From assembly GCF_007827955.1 (NCBI RefSeq), contig NZ_VITR01000010.1, positions 124,001-188,000 of the forward strand: a DNA stretch of 64,000 nucleotides, in the 5' to 3' direction. The translations under genes and the position numbers were made by a program. The notes beneath the pieces are model-generated. The model searched no databases, was not told the DNA's origin, and saw only the letters and a list, made by a program, of their open reading frames with translations. Numbering within the stretch: the first letter of the stretch is position 1; the number at the start of each line of letters is the position of its first letter. Shown here piece by piece: positions 9,027 to 17,589 of the stretch. Source of the stretch: Nitrospirillum pindoramense. Its GTDB lineage: Bacteria > Pseudomonadota > Alphaproteobacteria > Azospirillales > Azospirillaceae.

Positions 9027-9638
9027 ATGAATTTCTCCGTCTTCATCGCGGGCCTCAGCATGGGCCTCAGTCTCATCGTCGCCATCGGGGCGCAGAACGC
9101 CTTCCTGCTGCGCCAGGGCCTGCGCAATCGGCATGTCTTCGCGGTGTGCTTGGCTTGTGCCCTGTCGGATGCGGTGCTGATCGGGGCGGGGGTGGCCGGC
9201 TTCGGCACCATGATCGCCTGGCTTCCCTGGTTGGACACGGCCATGCGGTATGCCGGTGCCGCCTTCCTCGCCTGGTATGGCGCCAAAAGCCTGTGGTCAG
9301 CCTGGCACGCCACCGGGGCGCTGACGGCCGCCGGGCGGGCGGAGGATGACGGGCTGGCGAAGACCCTGTTGGCCTGCCTGGCCATCACCTGGCTCAACCC
9401 GCATGTCTATCTCGACACCGTGGTTTTGCTGGGGGCCGTGTCCACCCAATTCGACGGTTTCCAGGCATCCTTCGCGGCCGGCGCCATCACCGGTTCCTTC
9501 CTGTTCTTCTTTTCGCTGGGCTATGGCGCCACCCGCTTGCGCCCTGTCTTCGCGCGCCCCGCCGCCTGGCGCGTGCTGGAGGGCGCCATCGCCCTGGTCA
9601 TGTGGTCCATCGCCATCACCCTGGTCGCCGGGCGGTAG
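9027..9638 (+). CDS. lysE: LysE/ArgO-family basic amino acid exporter
   Basis: The 203-aa inner-membrane protein has about six hydrophobic segments. The N-terminus (FIAGLSMGLSLIVAIGAQNAFLLRQG) carries the GAQNAF signature of LysE/ArgO, and TWLNPHVYLDT is the conserved second motif. The family exports lysine and/or arginine (or canavanine) to relieve cytoplasmic excess. It is divergent from its probable regulator. The length is normal for the family. Start codon ATG at 9027; the ribosome site is poor. Confidence 0.92.
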   Translation: MNFSVFIAGLSMGLSLIVAIGAQNAFLLRQGLRNRHVFAVCLACALSDAVLIGAGVAGFGTMIAWLPWLDTAMRYAGAAFLAWYGAKSLWSAWHATGALTAAGRAEDDGLAKTLLACLAITWLNPHVYLDTVVLLGAVSTQFDGFQASFAAGAITGSFLFFFSLGYGATRLRPVFARPAAWRVLEGAIALVMWSIAITLVAGR

Positions 9639-10010
9639 CCTGAATAGTTCATCAGGGTTAGAGGGCAGCTTAAGCCTCAGAAATTACATAGGATTCGATT
9701 GCTAAAGCCGAAACTGCCGGTTCCCAAAGCACCATGCCCCGCCGACGTCGTAACGGTCGCGGCCTGCCAGAGGTCGTGGGCGGCCTCTGCTTGCAGCCTA
9801 CGATAACGCGTCTGGAGAAACCCGCCAGGCTTGGTAGCACTCAAACAAAGTGACGGCGGCCAAGGAAGAGTTGTTTCTGCGACAGCTTCGCCACCGTCCC
9901 CGCGGATTGGAGTCACAACACAAAAATGAGTCACACCGATTTATATATAGAAATTGGATATAAAATCCCTTTATGATTGTATTTTTGACATTTAACCGCC
10001 TGAGGTAGTA
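9639..10010. other. Non-coding stretch at the left edge of an AT-richer island
   Basis: About 370 nt without a supportable gene. Composition drops from GC-rich to clearly AT-rich, most strongly at 9930-10000 (runs such as TTTATATATAG and GGATATAAAATCC), just before the HEPN-like gene. A minus-strand frame at 9677-9934 is open but has no recognisable protein features. The AT-rich block has several possible -10 elements and a TTGACA at 9985-9990, but no properly spaced pair that I would call. It is likely promoter plus junction sequence of an acquired segment. Confidence 0.5.
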
Positions 10011-11060
10011 GTGCCTATGGACGATCCACGCATCATTTTTAAAGCCCAGTTGGACATGGGACAAGCGCTTTGCCTATTGCCGTTGGGGCGCGTTCTGGTT
10101 GAGACGCCAACGCGCCTGTCTGACACATTAATACTTTACCCCCCTAATTTCTTCCTACCGGAAGATTTGCGAGTAGTTTCGTATCCAGCTTATGAGTTAC
10201 AACGAACCTATAGTGATAACCTACCGCTAATGCAGAGCGCCGCGACCGGAGTGAGCCTCCAAGAATTCTTTGGATCAGCTCTACTGGCACTACCAGTCGA
10301 GATAGATTGGAAAGACTTATATAGACCAAAAACACACTCTGTACATCTTGAGATGATTTCAAGGGCGGCAGCTAAAGCTGAGATCGTTCTTGATCTGGTC
10401 CGATTCCACCACTGTTGTATGGTCCTCCCCGACACTCTGCCCGGACCGGCCGGATATTTAGAACAACAGGGGTTCTCAGCAGGTCTGTTCTATTCGCTGA
10501 CCAATCACGAAAGCTACATTATAGCCGGTCAGATCATCAGCCATGTCGTAGTGGTCGGTTTGGGCTTAGACATGGAATCGCTTCAGCTAGACGACTACCC
10601 GAAAGGCGGCCAAGTCGAGAATCTGGCGCGCCACGGTTTGCGACTTTACAGCGCTGCGCTTACCGCATCCGACGACACTGCCAAGTTCATGCAGTTGATG
10701 ACGCTGCTGGAGTTTCTGTCCAACCCTGATAACTACGAGAAGATGGAAAAGACTAAGAAGTGTATTGCCTGTCACGTAGCGCACGACCCCAGCGAATATG
10801 ATCAAATCATGAACGATTTCCGTTTTCTGACTAGCGACCAGAACACGCCCAACAGGGGCCTGCGCCATAACATCGTACATTTAGGCAAACGGCTGGAGGA
10901 TCTTCTCAGCGCAGATGAGCGCGAAGCGGTCCTCAAGCGATTGGATCGATACGTGGGCATAACGTTGGAAGATTTCATTGAACGTGGCGACGCCGACTGG
11001 GAGACGATTGACAAATATCGGAAAACGCGACGTTCGGCGCTGGGTATACAGCCGGAGTAA
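10011..11060 (+). CDS. Hypothetical protein with a C-terminal HEPN-like motif
   Basis: I do not recognise the family by name. The 349-aa protein is soluble, with no signal peptide or membrane segment. Its C-terminal third contains RGLRHNIVHLGKRLEDLL; RHNIVH (R285 to H290) fits the R-X4-6-H active-site motif of HEPN ribonuclease domains and is followed by helical, charged sequence (EREAVLKRLDRYVG) as in ApeA/apea-type HEPN proteins. A CIACH pair precedes it near 249. The coding sequence is noticeably less GC-rich than every neighbour and uses A/T-ending codons freely, which indicates recent transfer. Start: GTG at 10011 or ATG at 10017, both behind GAGG at 10002-10005. No second defence or toxin gene is adjacent. 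Inference: a stand-alone RNA-targeting or antiphage protein; the N-terminal 200 aa would be the sensor. Confidence 0.65.
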   Translation: MPMDDPRIIFKAQLDMGQALCLLPLGRVLVETPTRLSDTLILYPPNFFLPEDLRVVSYPAYELQRTYSDNLPLMQSAATGVSLQEFFGSALLALPVEIDWKDLYRPKTHSVHLEMISRAAAKAEIVLDLVRFHHCCMVLPDTLPGPAGYLEQQGFSAGLFYSLTNHESYIIAGQIISHVVVVGLGLDMESLQLDDYPKGGQVENLARHGLRLYSAALTASDDTAKFMQLMTLLEFLSNPDNYEKMEKTKKCIACHVAHDPSEYDQIMNDFRFLTSDQNTPNRGLRHNIVHLGKRLEDLLSADEREAVLKRLDRYVGITLEDFIERGDADWETIDKYRKTRRSALGIQPE

Positions 11061-11227
11061 TATTTCTCATTTATCCTATGCGCGAAACTGTTCATTCTTG
11101 TCCCTGTTGGGCTCCACCGTGCGATGAATTGCCCAGGTTAGACCCCAGGCGCGCGAAGGGGAACCATCACTGTGGTGGAGCGTTGTGCGGTGCTTTCAGT
11201 TGGTCCCTCCGCTGCAGGATGCCGCCC

Positions 11228-11473
11228 ATGCGCCCCTTCACCCCCATCGCCGTCTGGGAAGCCCCCTCCGTCCGTCGCGCCATCGCCACGGTGGACGAGG
11301 CGTCGAATTGGCTGATCTATCGTTGGCCCGAAGCTCACCTGAACGATCCCGCCCGTCAGGCGGCCACCGCCGCTTGCCTGGCCGCCCTGGACGGATCGGG
11401 GGAGGTGGAAGCGGCGCGGGCGGCCTTCATCTCCGCGGCGCAGGCGGCGCGCATCCTCGCGGACGCGCCATAA
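11228..11473 (+). CDS. DUF982 domain protein
   Basis: An 81-aa small protein starting MRPFTPIAVW. The pattern of an N-terminal beta strand, then A..WL.YRWP (SNWLIYRWPEAH) and an Ala-rich helix with ACLAALDGSGEVEAARAAF, matches DUF982, a short domain common in rhizobia and other alphaproteobacteria, often in several plasmid or chromosomal copies. The function is unknown. The ATG at 11228 follows AGGA at 11216; the open frame extends to 11078 but the upstream part has no family similarity. It lies just right of the AT-rich island. Confidence 0.72.
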   Translation: MRPFTPIAVWEAPSVRRAIATVDEASNWLIYRWPEAHLNDPARQAATAACLAALDGSGEVEAARAAFISAAQAARILADAP

Positions 11474-11618
11474 AACATTGGGCGGCGTCCCGCGGCCCAC
11501 TGATGAGTCCCGTTCATGGGACCGTGCAGACTTTCAGGCATAGTCGCCGCGCCATGCCCACCCCAGATTGCTCCCTAGCCCACCCGGTCGGCGGTTGGGG
11601 CAACAGGAGCAGGCGACG

Positions 11619-12014
11619 ATGGAGATCATCCGCAACGGCGCGACGCCGTCCACCCGGGGATCCTCGGACTATTTCACCGGCACGGTGCGCCTGGACCAGT
11701 CGTTCCAGGCCGGGGCGCCGGCAACCTTGCGCGGCGCCACCGTGACCTTCGAACCCGGCGCCCGGACGGCCTGGCACACCCATCCGTTGGGGCAGACCCT
11801 GATCGTGACCGCCGGCCTGGGCTGGGCGCAGCGCGACGGCGGCCCGGTGGAGGAGATCCGCCCCGGCGACGTCATATGGTTCGCCCCGGGGGAGCGTCAT
11901 TGGCACGGCGCCACGGCAACGACGGCCATGACCCACATCGCCCTGCAGGAGGCGCTGGACGGCAAGGTGGTGGACTGGCTGGAGCAGGTCTCCGACGCCG
12001 ACTACCGGCGCTGA
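11619..12014 (+). CDS. Cupin-domain protein
   Basis: A 131-aa single-domain beta-barrel. The two cupin motifs are seen as [18 protein letters not shown] (metal ligands His-His plus Gln in place of the common Glu) and [16 protein letters not shown] (His ligand). The pattern resembles the small cupins often paired with carboxymuconolactone-decarboxylase-like proteins or annotated as hydroxynitrile-lyase-like. A metal-binding enzyme or sensor is likely, but the substrate is unknown. The start is the ATG at 11619 with AGGAGC at 11605. Its TGA stop abuts the convergent threonine aldolase stop with no gap. Confidence 0.8.
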   Translation: MEIIRNGATPSTRGSSDYFTGTVRLDQSFQAGAPATLRGATVTFEPGARTAWHTHPLGQTLIVTAGLGWAQRDGGPVEEIRPGDVIWFAPGERHWHGATATTAMTHIALQEALDGKVVDWLEQVSDADYRR

Positions 12015-13046
12015 TCACACGATGCCGGCCAATCCCCGTGCCGTGGCCACGAAGGCGTCCACATGCGCCGGATCGGTGTTCCAGGCGGTGACCAGGCGGA
12101 TGCAGGCACCGTCCCAGCGATAGAACCGGAAGCCCGCCGCCTCCAGACCGGCGATCATCGGCTCCGGCAGGATGGCGAAGACCTCGTTGGCCTGCACCGG
12201 GCTGCGCAGGCCCACGCCCGGCAGGGCGTCCAGGCCGGCCGCCAGGCGGGTGGCCATGGCGTTGGCGTGGGTGGCGAGGCGCAGCCAGAGGCCGTCGGTC
12301 AGATAGGCGTCCAGCTGGGCCGACAGGAAACGCATCTTGGAGAACAGGTGGCCGGCGCGCTTGCGGCGATAGGCGAAGCTCTCCGCCAGGGCCTTGTCGA
12401 AGAAGATCACCGCTTCCGCCGCCAGGGCGCCGTTCTTGGTAGCGCCGAAGGACAGGACGTCCACACCGGCGCGCCAGGTGATGTCGGCGGGCGCGCAGGC
12501 CAGGCTGGCGACGGCGTTGGCGAAGCGGGCGCCATCCATGTGGATGCGCAGCTTGTGCGCCCGCGCCACGTCCGCCAGGGCCGCCACCTCGTCCGGGGTG
12601 TAGACCGTGCCCGCCTCGGTCGCCTGGGTCAGGGTCAGGGCCGCCGGCTGCACATGGTGGACGAAGCCGGCGCCGGCCTTGTTCAAGCTCGCGGCCAGGA
12701 CCAGCGGGTCCAGCTTACCCTGGGGGCCGGGCAGGGGGACCAGCTTGGCGCCGCCGGACATGAGTTCCGGCGCGCCGCATTCGTCCACCTGGACATGGGC
12801 CTCGTCATGGCAATAGACGGCGCCGTAGGGCGGGGTCAGCACCGACAGCGCCAGGGCGTTGGCGGCGGTGCCGGTGGCGACGGGGAACACGGTGACGTCG
12901 CATTCGAACAACTCGGCCAGGTCCCGGCTCACCCGCTCTGTCAGGGGATCGGCGCCGTAGGAGGGCTGCGCCCCATCGTTGGCCGCGGCCAGGGCCGCCA
13001 GGATCTCCGGGGCGGCACCCACCACGTTGTCGCTCATGAAGTTCAT
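12015..13046 (-). CDS. ltaE: Low-specificity L-threonine aldolase
   Basis: The 343-aa fold-type I PLP enzyme cleaves L-threonine or L-allo-threonine to glycine and acetaldehyde in the cytoplasm. Visible marks: the SDNVVGAAPEIL opening, EcDVTVFPVATGTAANALAL near the phosphate-binding region, CHDEAHVQVDECGAPE, the PLP-Asp region HMDGARFANAVASL, and the Schiff-base lysine in LSFGATKNGALAAEAVIF. The ATG at 13046 gives the family-typical N-terminus; the frame continues upstream without similarity. It sits downstream of the DUF6476-like gene on the same strand with a 225-nt gap. Confidence 0.92.
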   Translation of the reverse strand: MNFMSDNVVGAAPEILAALAAANDGAQPSYGADPLTERVSRDLAELFECDVTVFPVATGTAANALALSVLTPPYGAVYCHDEAHVQVDECGAPELMSGGAKLVPLPGPQGKLDPLVLAASLNKAGAGFVHHVQPAALTLTQATEAGTVYTPDEVAALADVARAHKLRIHMDGARFANAVASLACAPADITWRAGVDVLSFGATKNGALAAEAVIFFDKALAESFAYRRKRAGHLFSKMRFLSAQLDAYLTDGLWLRLATHANAMATRLAAGLDALPGVGLRSPVQANEVFAILPEPMIAGLEAAGFRFYRWDGACIRLVTAWNTDPAHVDAFVATARGLAGIV

Positions 13047-13271
13047 CGAGGACCGTCTAAGCCTTGTTGCGTGATACGGAGGAGGATCGGGCCGCACGGC
13101 CACGAGATGAAAGCGAAAAAGCGCGGAAATCCGCAGTGCTGTCACGCCTCGCTGAAATATTGGGCAAGCACCGGCGGTCGGGATTGCGCCGCCGGCTTCG
13201 TGACAGACGCCATTAAATCTCTGTCATGTAGACCGATTACGCTGGTGGGCCGGCCATCGGTGTGACCGTAA

Positions 13272-13700
13272 TCACGGCGTCCGGGGAACCTGCGGGCGCA
13301 TCGTCTGGTTGGGTTCGGACGCACCATTTGAAGAAGATGGGGTGTCTGATGAAGTGGTTCCAGTAACGACCGCGATCTGGACCTTCCCGGTGCTGGGTTC
13401 CAGCAGCACGATACGCTGGGTCCCATTGGGAAGTCCGACCTGGACGGCCAGGCGGTTGCCCACGCTGGTCATGGCCTCGATGCGGCTGCCTTCGGGTAGC
13501 TTCAACAAGGGGGCCAGGGCCTCGGGCGACGCGGCCGGAAGGGTGATCGTGCCCGGTGCCGCGTCATGGCGGCCGAAGGCGCGGGGGTGGTTGGGGTCGG
13601 TGGCACGCCGCCAGATCTCCACCCCGATGAAGGTGAAACCGGCGACGATCAGTACGCCCATGATGACGAGGAAGGTCTTTATTGTCCGCACTTGCTTCAA
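13272..13700 (-). CDS. Membrane-anchored DUF6476-like protein
   Basis: A 142-aa protein with one N-terminal transmembrane helix (FLVIMGVLIVAGFTFIGVEI) and a periplasmic domain containing LKLPEGSRIEAMTSVGNRLAVQV, which fits the small alphaproteobacterial DUF6476 family. Members are typically beside the rluD-type gene, as here. The function is unknown. The start appears to be TTG at 13700. The divergent synthase has an open frame that begins inside this gene's 5' end, so one of the two annotated starts must be revised. A 7-bp inverted repeat (GATTACG 13235-13241, CGTAATC 13267-13273) straddles its stop codon. Confidence 0.6.
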   Translation of the reverse strand: MKQVRTIKTFLVIMGVLIVAGFTFIGVEIWRRATDPNHPRAFGRHDAAPGTITLPAASPEALAPLLKLPEGSRIEAMTSVGNRLAVQVGLPNGTQRIVLLEPSTGKVQIAVVTGTTSSDTPSSSNGASEPNQTMRPQVPRTP

Positions 13701-13801
13701 CCATCTGTGCCGCCCCGGGCCAGCCTGCCGACACCGCCTTCGCGCGCCCTGGCGCCGCGGCGGGTGAGGGCGGGGCTGACCGCCTGGACCTTGGCGCGCC
13801 G

Positions 13802-14845
13802 GTGGTCGACGGTGCGGAGGATGAGGATCTGGAGGGCGAGGAGACGGGTTGCACCCTTCTCGCCGTCACCATTCCCGACACCGCGGCCCGCGACCGGCTG
13901 GACAAGGCCCTGGCCCAACTGGCGCCAGAGACCGCCAGCCTCACCCGCTCACGCCTCCAGGCGTTGATCGGCGAAGGCCGCGTGACCCTGGATCAGCCGG
14001 GCGGCCAGACCATAGACGACGCCTCCTACCGGGTCAAACCCGGCCAGGTGTTCCACATCTCGGTTCCTGCACCCGAGGCGGCGGTGCCGATGGCGCAGGA
14101 CATCCCGCTGACCATCGTCTTCGAGGACGATGATTTGCTGGTGATCGACAAGCCGGCCGGCATGGTGGTGCATCCCGCCGCCGGCAATCCGGACGGCACC
14201 CTGGTCAACGCCCTGCTGTTCCATTGCGGGGAGCGCCTGTCGGGCATCGGCGGCGTGCGCCGGCCCGGCATCGTCCACCGGCTGGACAAGGACACCAGCG
14301 GCCTGATGGTGGTGGCCAAGACCGATCGCGCCCACACCGGGCTGTCCGCGCAATTCGCCGACCGCACCCTGTCGCGCACCTACCACGCCGTGGTCTGGGG
14401 CGCGCCGGCGGAAGCCCAGGGCGAAATCGAGGGGAATATCGGCCGCCATCCGACGGATCGCAAGCGCATGGCTGTGGTAAGCAAAGGAGGCAAGCCGGCG
14501 CTGACGCGCTGGCGGGTCCTGGCGCGGCACGGCCTGCTGAGCACCCATGTGGAGTGCAAGCTGGCCACCGGCCGCACCCACCAGATCCGGGTGCACATGG
14601 CCCAGATCGGCCACCCCCTGGTGGGCGACCCGCTGTATGGCAAGGCGCGCCCCACGGGCGCGTTGGGCGCGCGGCTGAAGGAAGCGTCGTCGGCGGCGCA
14701 GGCCGGACTTCTCGGTTTTCGTCGCCAAGCGTTGCATGCGAAGGACATCGCCTTCCGTCATCCGGTGAGCGGTGGGATGCTGGCCTTTACCAGCGACCTG
14801 CCCGCGGATCTCGCAGGGCTGATTTCTAGTTTAGAATTATTTTAA
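13802..14845 (+). CDS. rluD: RluA/RluD-family 23S rRNA pseudouridine synthase
   Basis: A 347-aa enzyme that isomerises uridine to pseudouridine in large-subunit rRNA (RluD acts on helix 69). An S4 RNA-binding domain comes first (RLDKALAQLAPETASLTRSRLQALIGEGRVTLD), followed by the catalytic domain with the family signature RPGIVHRLDKDTSGLMVVAK containing the catalytic Asp. Later, TGRTHQIRVHMAQIGHPLVGDPLYG completes the RluA-type core. The open frame begins at a TTG at 13682, but residues before TIPDTAARDRLDKAL show no similarity and would overlap the divergent gene; GTG at 13802 is my preferred start, uncertain. The synteny rluD then rpoH is common in alphaproteobacteria. Assignment to RluD rather than RluC relies on this context. 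Confidence 0.88.
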   Translation: MVDGAEDEDLEGEETGCTLLAVTIPDTAARDRLDKALAQLAPETASLTRSRLQALIGEGRVTLDQPGGQTIDDASYRVKPGQVFHISVPAPEAAVPMAQDIPLTIVFEDDDLLVIDKPAGMVVHPAAGNPDGTLVNALLFHCGERLSGIGGVRRPGIVHRLDKDTSGLMVVAKTDRAHTGLSAQFADRTLSRTYHAVVWGAPAEAQGEIEGNIGRHPTDRKRMAVVSKGGKPALTRWRVLARHGLLSTHVECKLATGRTHQIRVHMAQIGHPLVGDPLYGKARPTGALGARLKEASSAAQAGLLGFRRQALHAKDIAFRHPVSGGMLAFTSDLPADLAGLISSLELF

Positions 14846-14983
14846 AATGTGGTCGGATGCGCGTCTGAAGCGTATACTGATCAACGTGTCACCCCAACCC
14901 CGCCCGGGGGGCTCCATTGAGCATCCGGTACCGGGGGGATCGCCCGATATCCGGGGATCCTTAGCCGTGAAAGGTTGTTGACC

Positions 14984-15865
14984 ATGGCCACCTTGCCCGC
15001 CATCCCCGCCATCAGCTCGGAATCGAGCCTGTCGCGCTATCTCCAGGAAATCCGCCGCTTCCCCATGCTGGAGCCGGAAAAGGAGTTCATGCTGGCCAAG
15101 CGCTGGCAGGAACATGAGGACGGCACGGCCGCCCACCAGCTGGTGACCAGCCACCTTCGCCTGGTGGCCAAGATCGCCATGGGCTACCGCGGCTATGGCC
15201 TGCCCCTGTCGGAACTGATCTCCGAAGGCAACGTCGGCATGATGCAGGCGGTGAAGCGCTTTGACCCCGACCGTGGCTTCCGCCTGGCCACTTACGCCAT
15301 GTGGTGGATCCGTGCCGCGATCCAGGAATACATCCTGCACAGCTGGAGCCTGGTGAAGATGGGCACGACGGCCGCGCAGAAGAAGCTGTTCTTCAACCTG
15401 CGTAAGCTGAAGGGCCAGATGCAGGCCATCGATGACGGCGACCTGTCGCCCGAGACGGTGACCGCCATCGCCACCAAGCTGGACGTGCCGGAACAGGACG
15501 TCGTGTCCATGAACCGCCGCCTGGGCAGCCCCGACCACAGCCTGAACGCGCCCCTGCGCGTGGATGGGGAGGGCGAGTGGCAGGATTGGCTGGTCGATGA
15601 GACGGAAAGCCAGGAAATCCGCCTGGCCGACCGGGAAGAGCTGGGCAAGCGCAAGGCCCTGCTGGCCGGCGCGATGAAGGGCCTGAACGACCGCGAGCGT
15701 CGCATCCTGGCCGAACGCCGCCTGCGCGACGACCCGACGACGCTTGAGGATCTGTCGCAGGAGTTCGGCATCAGCCGCGAGCGTGTGCGCCAGATCGAGG
15801 TGCGGGCGTTCGAAAAGCTGCAGAAGGCGGTGAAGAACGCGGCGCTGGAAACGCATCTGGCCTAA
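14984..15865 (+). CDS. rpoH: Heat-shock sigma factor RpoH (sigma-32)
   Basis: A 293-aa sigma-70-family factor that directs transcription of chaperone and protease genes. Region 2 is seen in LVTSHLRLVAKIAMGYRGYG and RGFRLATYAMWWIRAAIQEYI (core binding, -10 recognition). The RpoH box QKKLFFNLRKLKG follows, which separates it from RpoD and other group members, and region 4 ends with ISRERVRQIEVRAFEKLQ. The ATG at 14984 has GTGAAAGG nine nt upstream; an in-frame TTG at 14975 is less likely. A TATACT at 14873-14878 could be a -10 element but lacks a convincing -35. A strong terminator hairpin follows. Confidence 0.95.
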   Translation: MATLPAIPAISSESSLSRYLQEIRRFPMLEPEKEFMLAKRWQEHEDGTAAHQLVTSHLRLVAKIAMGYRGYGLPLSELISEGNVGMMQAVKRFDPDRGFRLATYAMWWIRAAIQEYILHSWSLVKMGTTAAQKKLFFNLRKLKGQMQAIDDGDLSPETVTAIATKLDVPEQDVVSMNRRLGSPDHSLNAPLRVDGEGEWQDWLVDETESQEIRLADREELGKRKALLAGAMKGLNDRERRILAERRLRDDPTTLEDLSQEFGISRERVRQIEVRAFEKLQKAVKNAALETHLA

Positions 15866-15937
15866 GCCTGGACTTTCCCCCAGGCAGAAGGCTGGCGGTC
15901 GGCAGAAGCGGTCGATGGCAAGGATGTTTGAATAAGA

Positions 15938-15970
15938 CGGCGGGGCCCTCGGTCCCGCCGTTACCTTTTA
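15938..15970 (+). terminator. Rho-independent terminator after rpoH
   Basis: CGGCGGG (15938-15944) pairs with CCCGCCG (15954-15960) around a GC-rich loop, followed directly by the T-rich stretch TTACCTTTTAT. It lies about 75 nt beyond the rpoH stop, on the correct side, and no gene overlaps it. Confidence 0.8.
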
Positions 15971-16186
15971 TGGCATGGGGGCCGCGGCAATTCTGACAAA
16001 CGGTGATAAAGCCAGCCTGCCACCTTCCGAATAAAAAGGAGAAAAAAGAAAGCGACCACACCTTTCGGCGCCGCCTTTATTTTTTTCATCTCTGGCCGAC
16101 CAAGTCGGGCTTAAAGACCTTTTATTAACGATCACAGGCTATCACCATAAGCGACGCGTTTATGAATCAAAGAGCCTGAGACCGAT

Positions 16187-17542
16187 ATGAGCCACAAGGC
16201 CGACCTCGACAGCCTGGACATTGGATATCGGCGCCTGTCGGCCGCGGAGATCGAGCAGGCGCTGACCCTGCATCTTCGCTACCTGCAAGGTCAGCGGGGC
16301 GGGGCGCGGGCCTGCCTCAAGTTCTGCGACCTGTCGCACGCGGTGCTGCGGGGCCGGGTTCTGGCGGATGCCGACCTGACGGGTGCCCGCCTCAGCGAGG
16401 CCGACCTATCGGATGCCGATCTACGCTCCGCCTGTCTGTTCGGGGCCGATCTGCGGCGCGCCACGCTGGAACGGGCCAACCTGGTCCGTGCCGACCTGCG
16501 CGGCGCCGCCTTCAGGGGCGCCAGCATGCAGCGGGTGATGATGGTGGAGGCCGACCTGCGGGATGGCCATCTCATGCGCAGCAAGAACGGGGAATTGACA
16601 CCCAACGTCCAGGGCAACGCCTCCGCCGAACTGGCAGAGGCGTCCATGACGCGGGCCGACCTCAGCCACGCCAAGCTCTCCAACGCCTTCGTCATGCAGA
16701 CGGACTTGCGGGATACGGACCTGCGGGGCGCCGTCTTCATCCGGGCGGATCTCAGCGGGTCCGACCTCACCGGTTGCAACCTGGAAGGGGCGGACCTGTC
16801 GGAGGCCAACCTCAGCGGCACCAAGCTGGACGGGGCCGTGCTGACCCGCGCCCTGCTTCGCAGCACCAACCTGTCCAAGGCCAGCCTGCTGGGCGCGTTG
16901 CTGGACGACGTGGACTTGTCCATGGCCAACCTGACGGGGGCCGACCTGGTGCGGCGCCTGGACGATATCGCGGGCACCATCGGCGAAACCTTGCGCCGTC
17001 ACCGCCTGTGGATCTTGAGCAACGGCGGCAAGGGGCAGCGGGCCGACCTCTCGGCGCTCGACCTCAGCGGCCAGGACCTGTCCAACCTGAACCTGTCGGC
17101 CGCCATCCTCAAGCAGGCGAACCTGAAGGGAGCGAAGCTCAGCGGCACGGTACTGGCCATGGCTGATCTGTCCATGGCGGACCTGCGCCACGCGGACCTG
17201 GCCGGAGCCGATCTGCGCGGCGCCTGCCTGGAGCGCGCCAGCCTCAACGAGGCCAACCTGGCCAACGCCGTGGCATGCCCCATGGATTTGCGCAACGGCC
17301 ACGCCTGGCCAACCAATTTCAACAAGGCGCGCATGGTGCGGGTGAACCTGGCCGGCGCCGACCTGACCGCCGCGCGGCTGGAGGATGGGGACCTGACCCA
17401 GGGCAATTTGCGCAACGCCATCCTGGCGGGCGCCAGCCTGACGGATGCGATCCTGACCATGACCGACCTGCGCGAGGCCGACATTCGCAACGCTGACTTC
17501 CGCGGCGCCAAGAACCTGTCCGCCGAGTCCCTAGCCCTTTGA
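16187..17542 (+). CDS. Pentapeptide-repeat protein
   Basis: The 451-aa protein is built mostly of tandem A(D/N)L-x-x pentapeptides (for example TGARLSEADLSDADLRSA), which fold as a right-handed quadrilateral beta helix. Two repeat blocks (about 45-255 and 285-445) are separated by a non-repeat linker around IGETLRRHRLWILSNGGKGQ. It has no signal peptide or transmembrane segment, so it is probably cytoplasmic. Related proteins range from gyrase-protecting DNA mimics to scaffolds of unknown role; the two-block layout with an internal helical insert does not match the short Qnr/MfpA type, so I do not assign gyrase protection. It is followed after 47 nt by a PilZ gene on the same strand. Confidence 0.9.
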   Translation: MSHKADLDSLDIGYRRLSAAEIEQALTLHLRYLQGQRGGARACLKFCDLSHAVLRGRVLADADLTGARLSEADLSDADLRSACLFGADLRRATLERANLVRADLRGAAFRGASMQRVMMVEADLRDGHLMRSKNGELTPNVQGNASAELAEASMTRADLSHAKLSNAFVMQTDLRDTDLRGAVFIRADLSGSDLTGCNLEGADLSEANLSGTKLDGAVLTRALLRSTNLSKASLLGALLDDVDLSMANLTGADLVRRLDDIAGTIGETLRRHRLWILSNGGKGQRADLSALDLSGQDLSNLNLSAAILKQANLKGAKLSGTVLAMADLSMADLRHADLAGADLRGACLERASLNEANLANAVACPMDLRNGHAWPTNFNKARMVRVNLAGADLTAARLEDGDLTQGNLRNAILAGASLTDAILTMTDLREADIRNADFRGAKNLSAESLAL

Positions 17543-17562
17543 GTGGGGCCCTTTGAGTGGGG
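17535..17562. repeat. 14-bp tandem duplication across the stop codon
   Basis: The unit CCCTTTGAGTGGGG occurs twice back to back (17535-17548 and 17549-17562). The first copy contains the TGA stop of the pentapeptide-repeat gene (17540-17542), and the second copy gives a spare copy of the same sequence in the spacer. The most likely origin is replication slippage. No function is proposed. Confidence 0.75.
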
Positions 17563-17589
17563 CCCCTGTGATTGTGGTAGAATGGCACT

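Noticed and set aside
9677-9934. 85-codon minus-strand frame in the gap after lysE
   Set aside because: No ribosome site, domain or recognisable composition; considered as a transposase remnant but no transposase motif or terminal repeats are visible.
14850-14878. Sigma-70 promoter for rpoH with -10 TATACT
   Set aside because: The hexamer at the right -35 distance does not resemble TTGACA, so only the -10 is suggestive.
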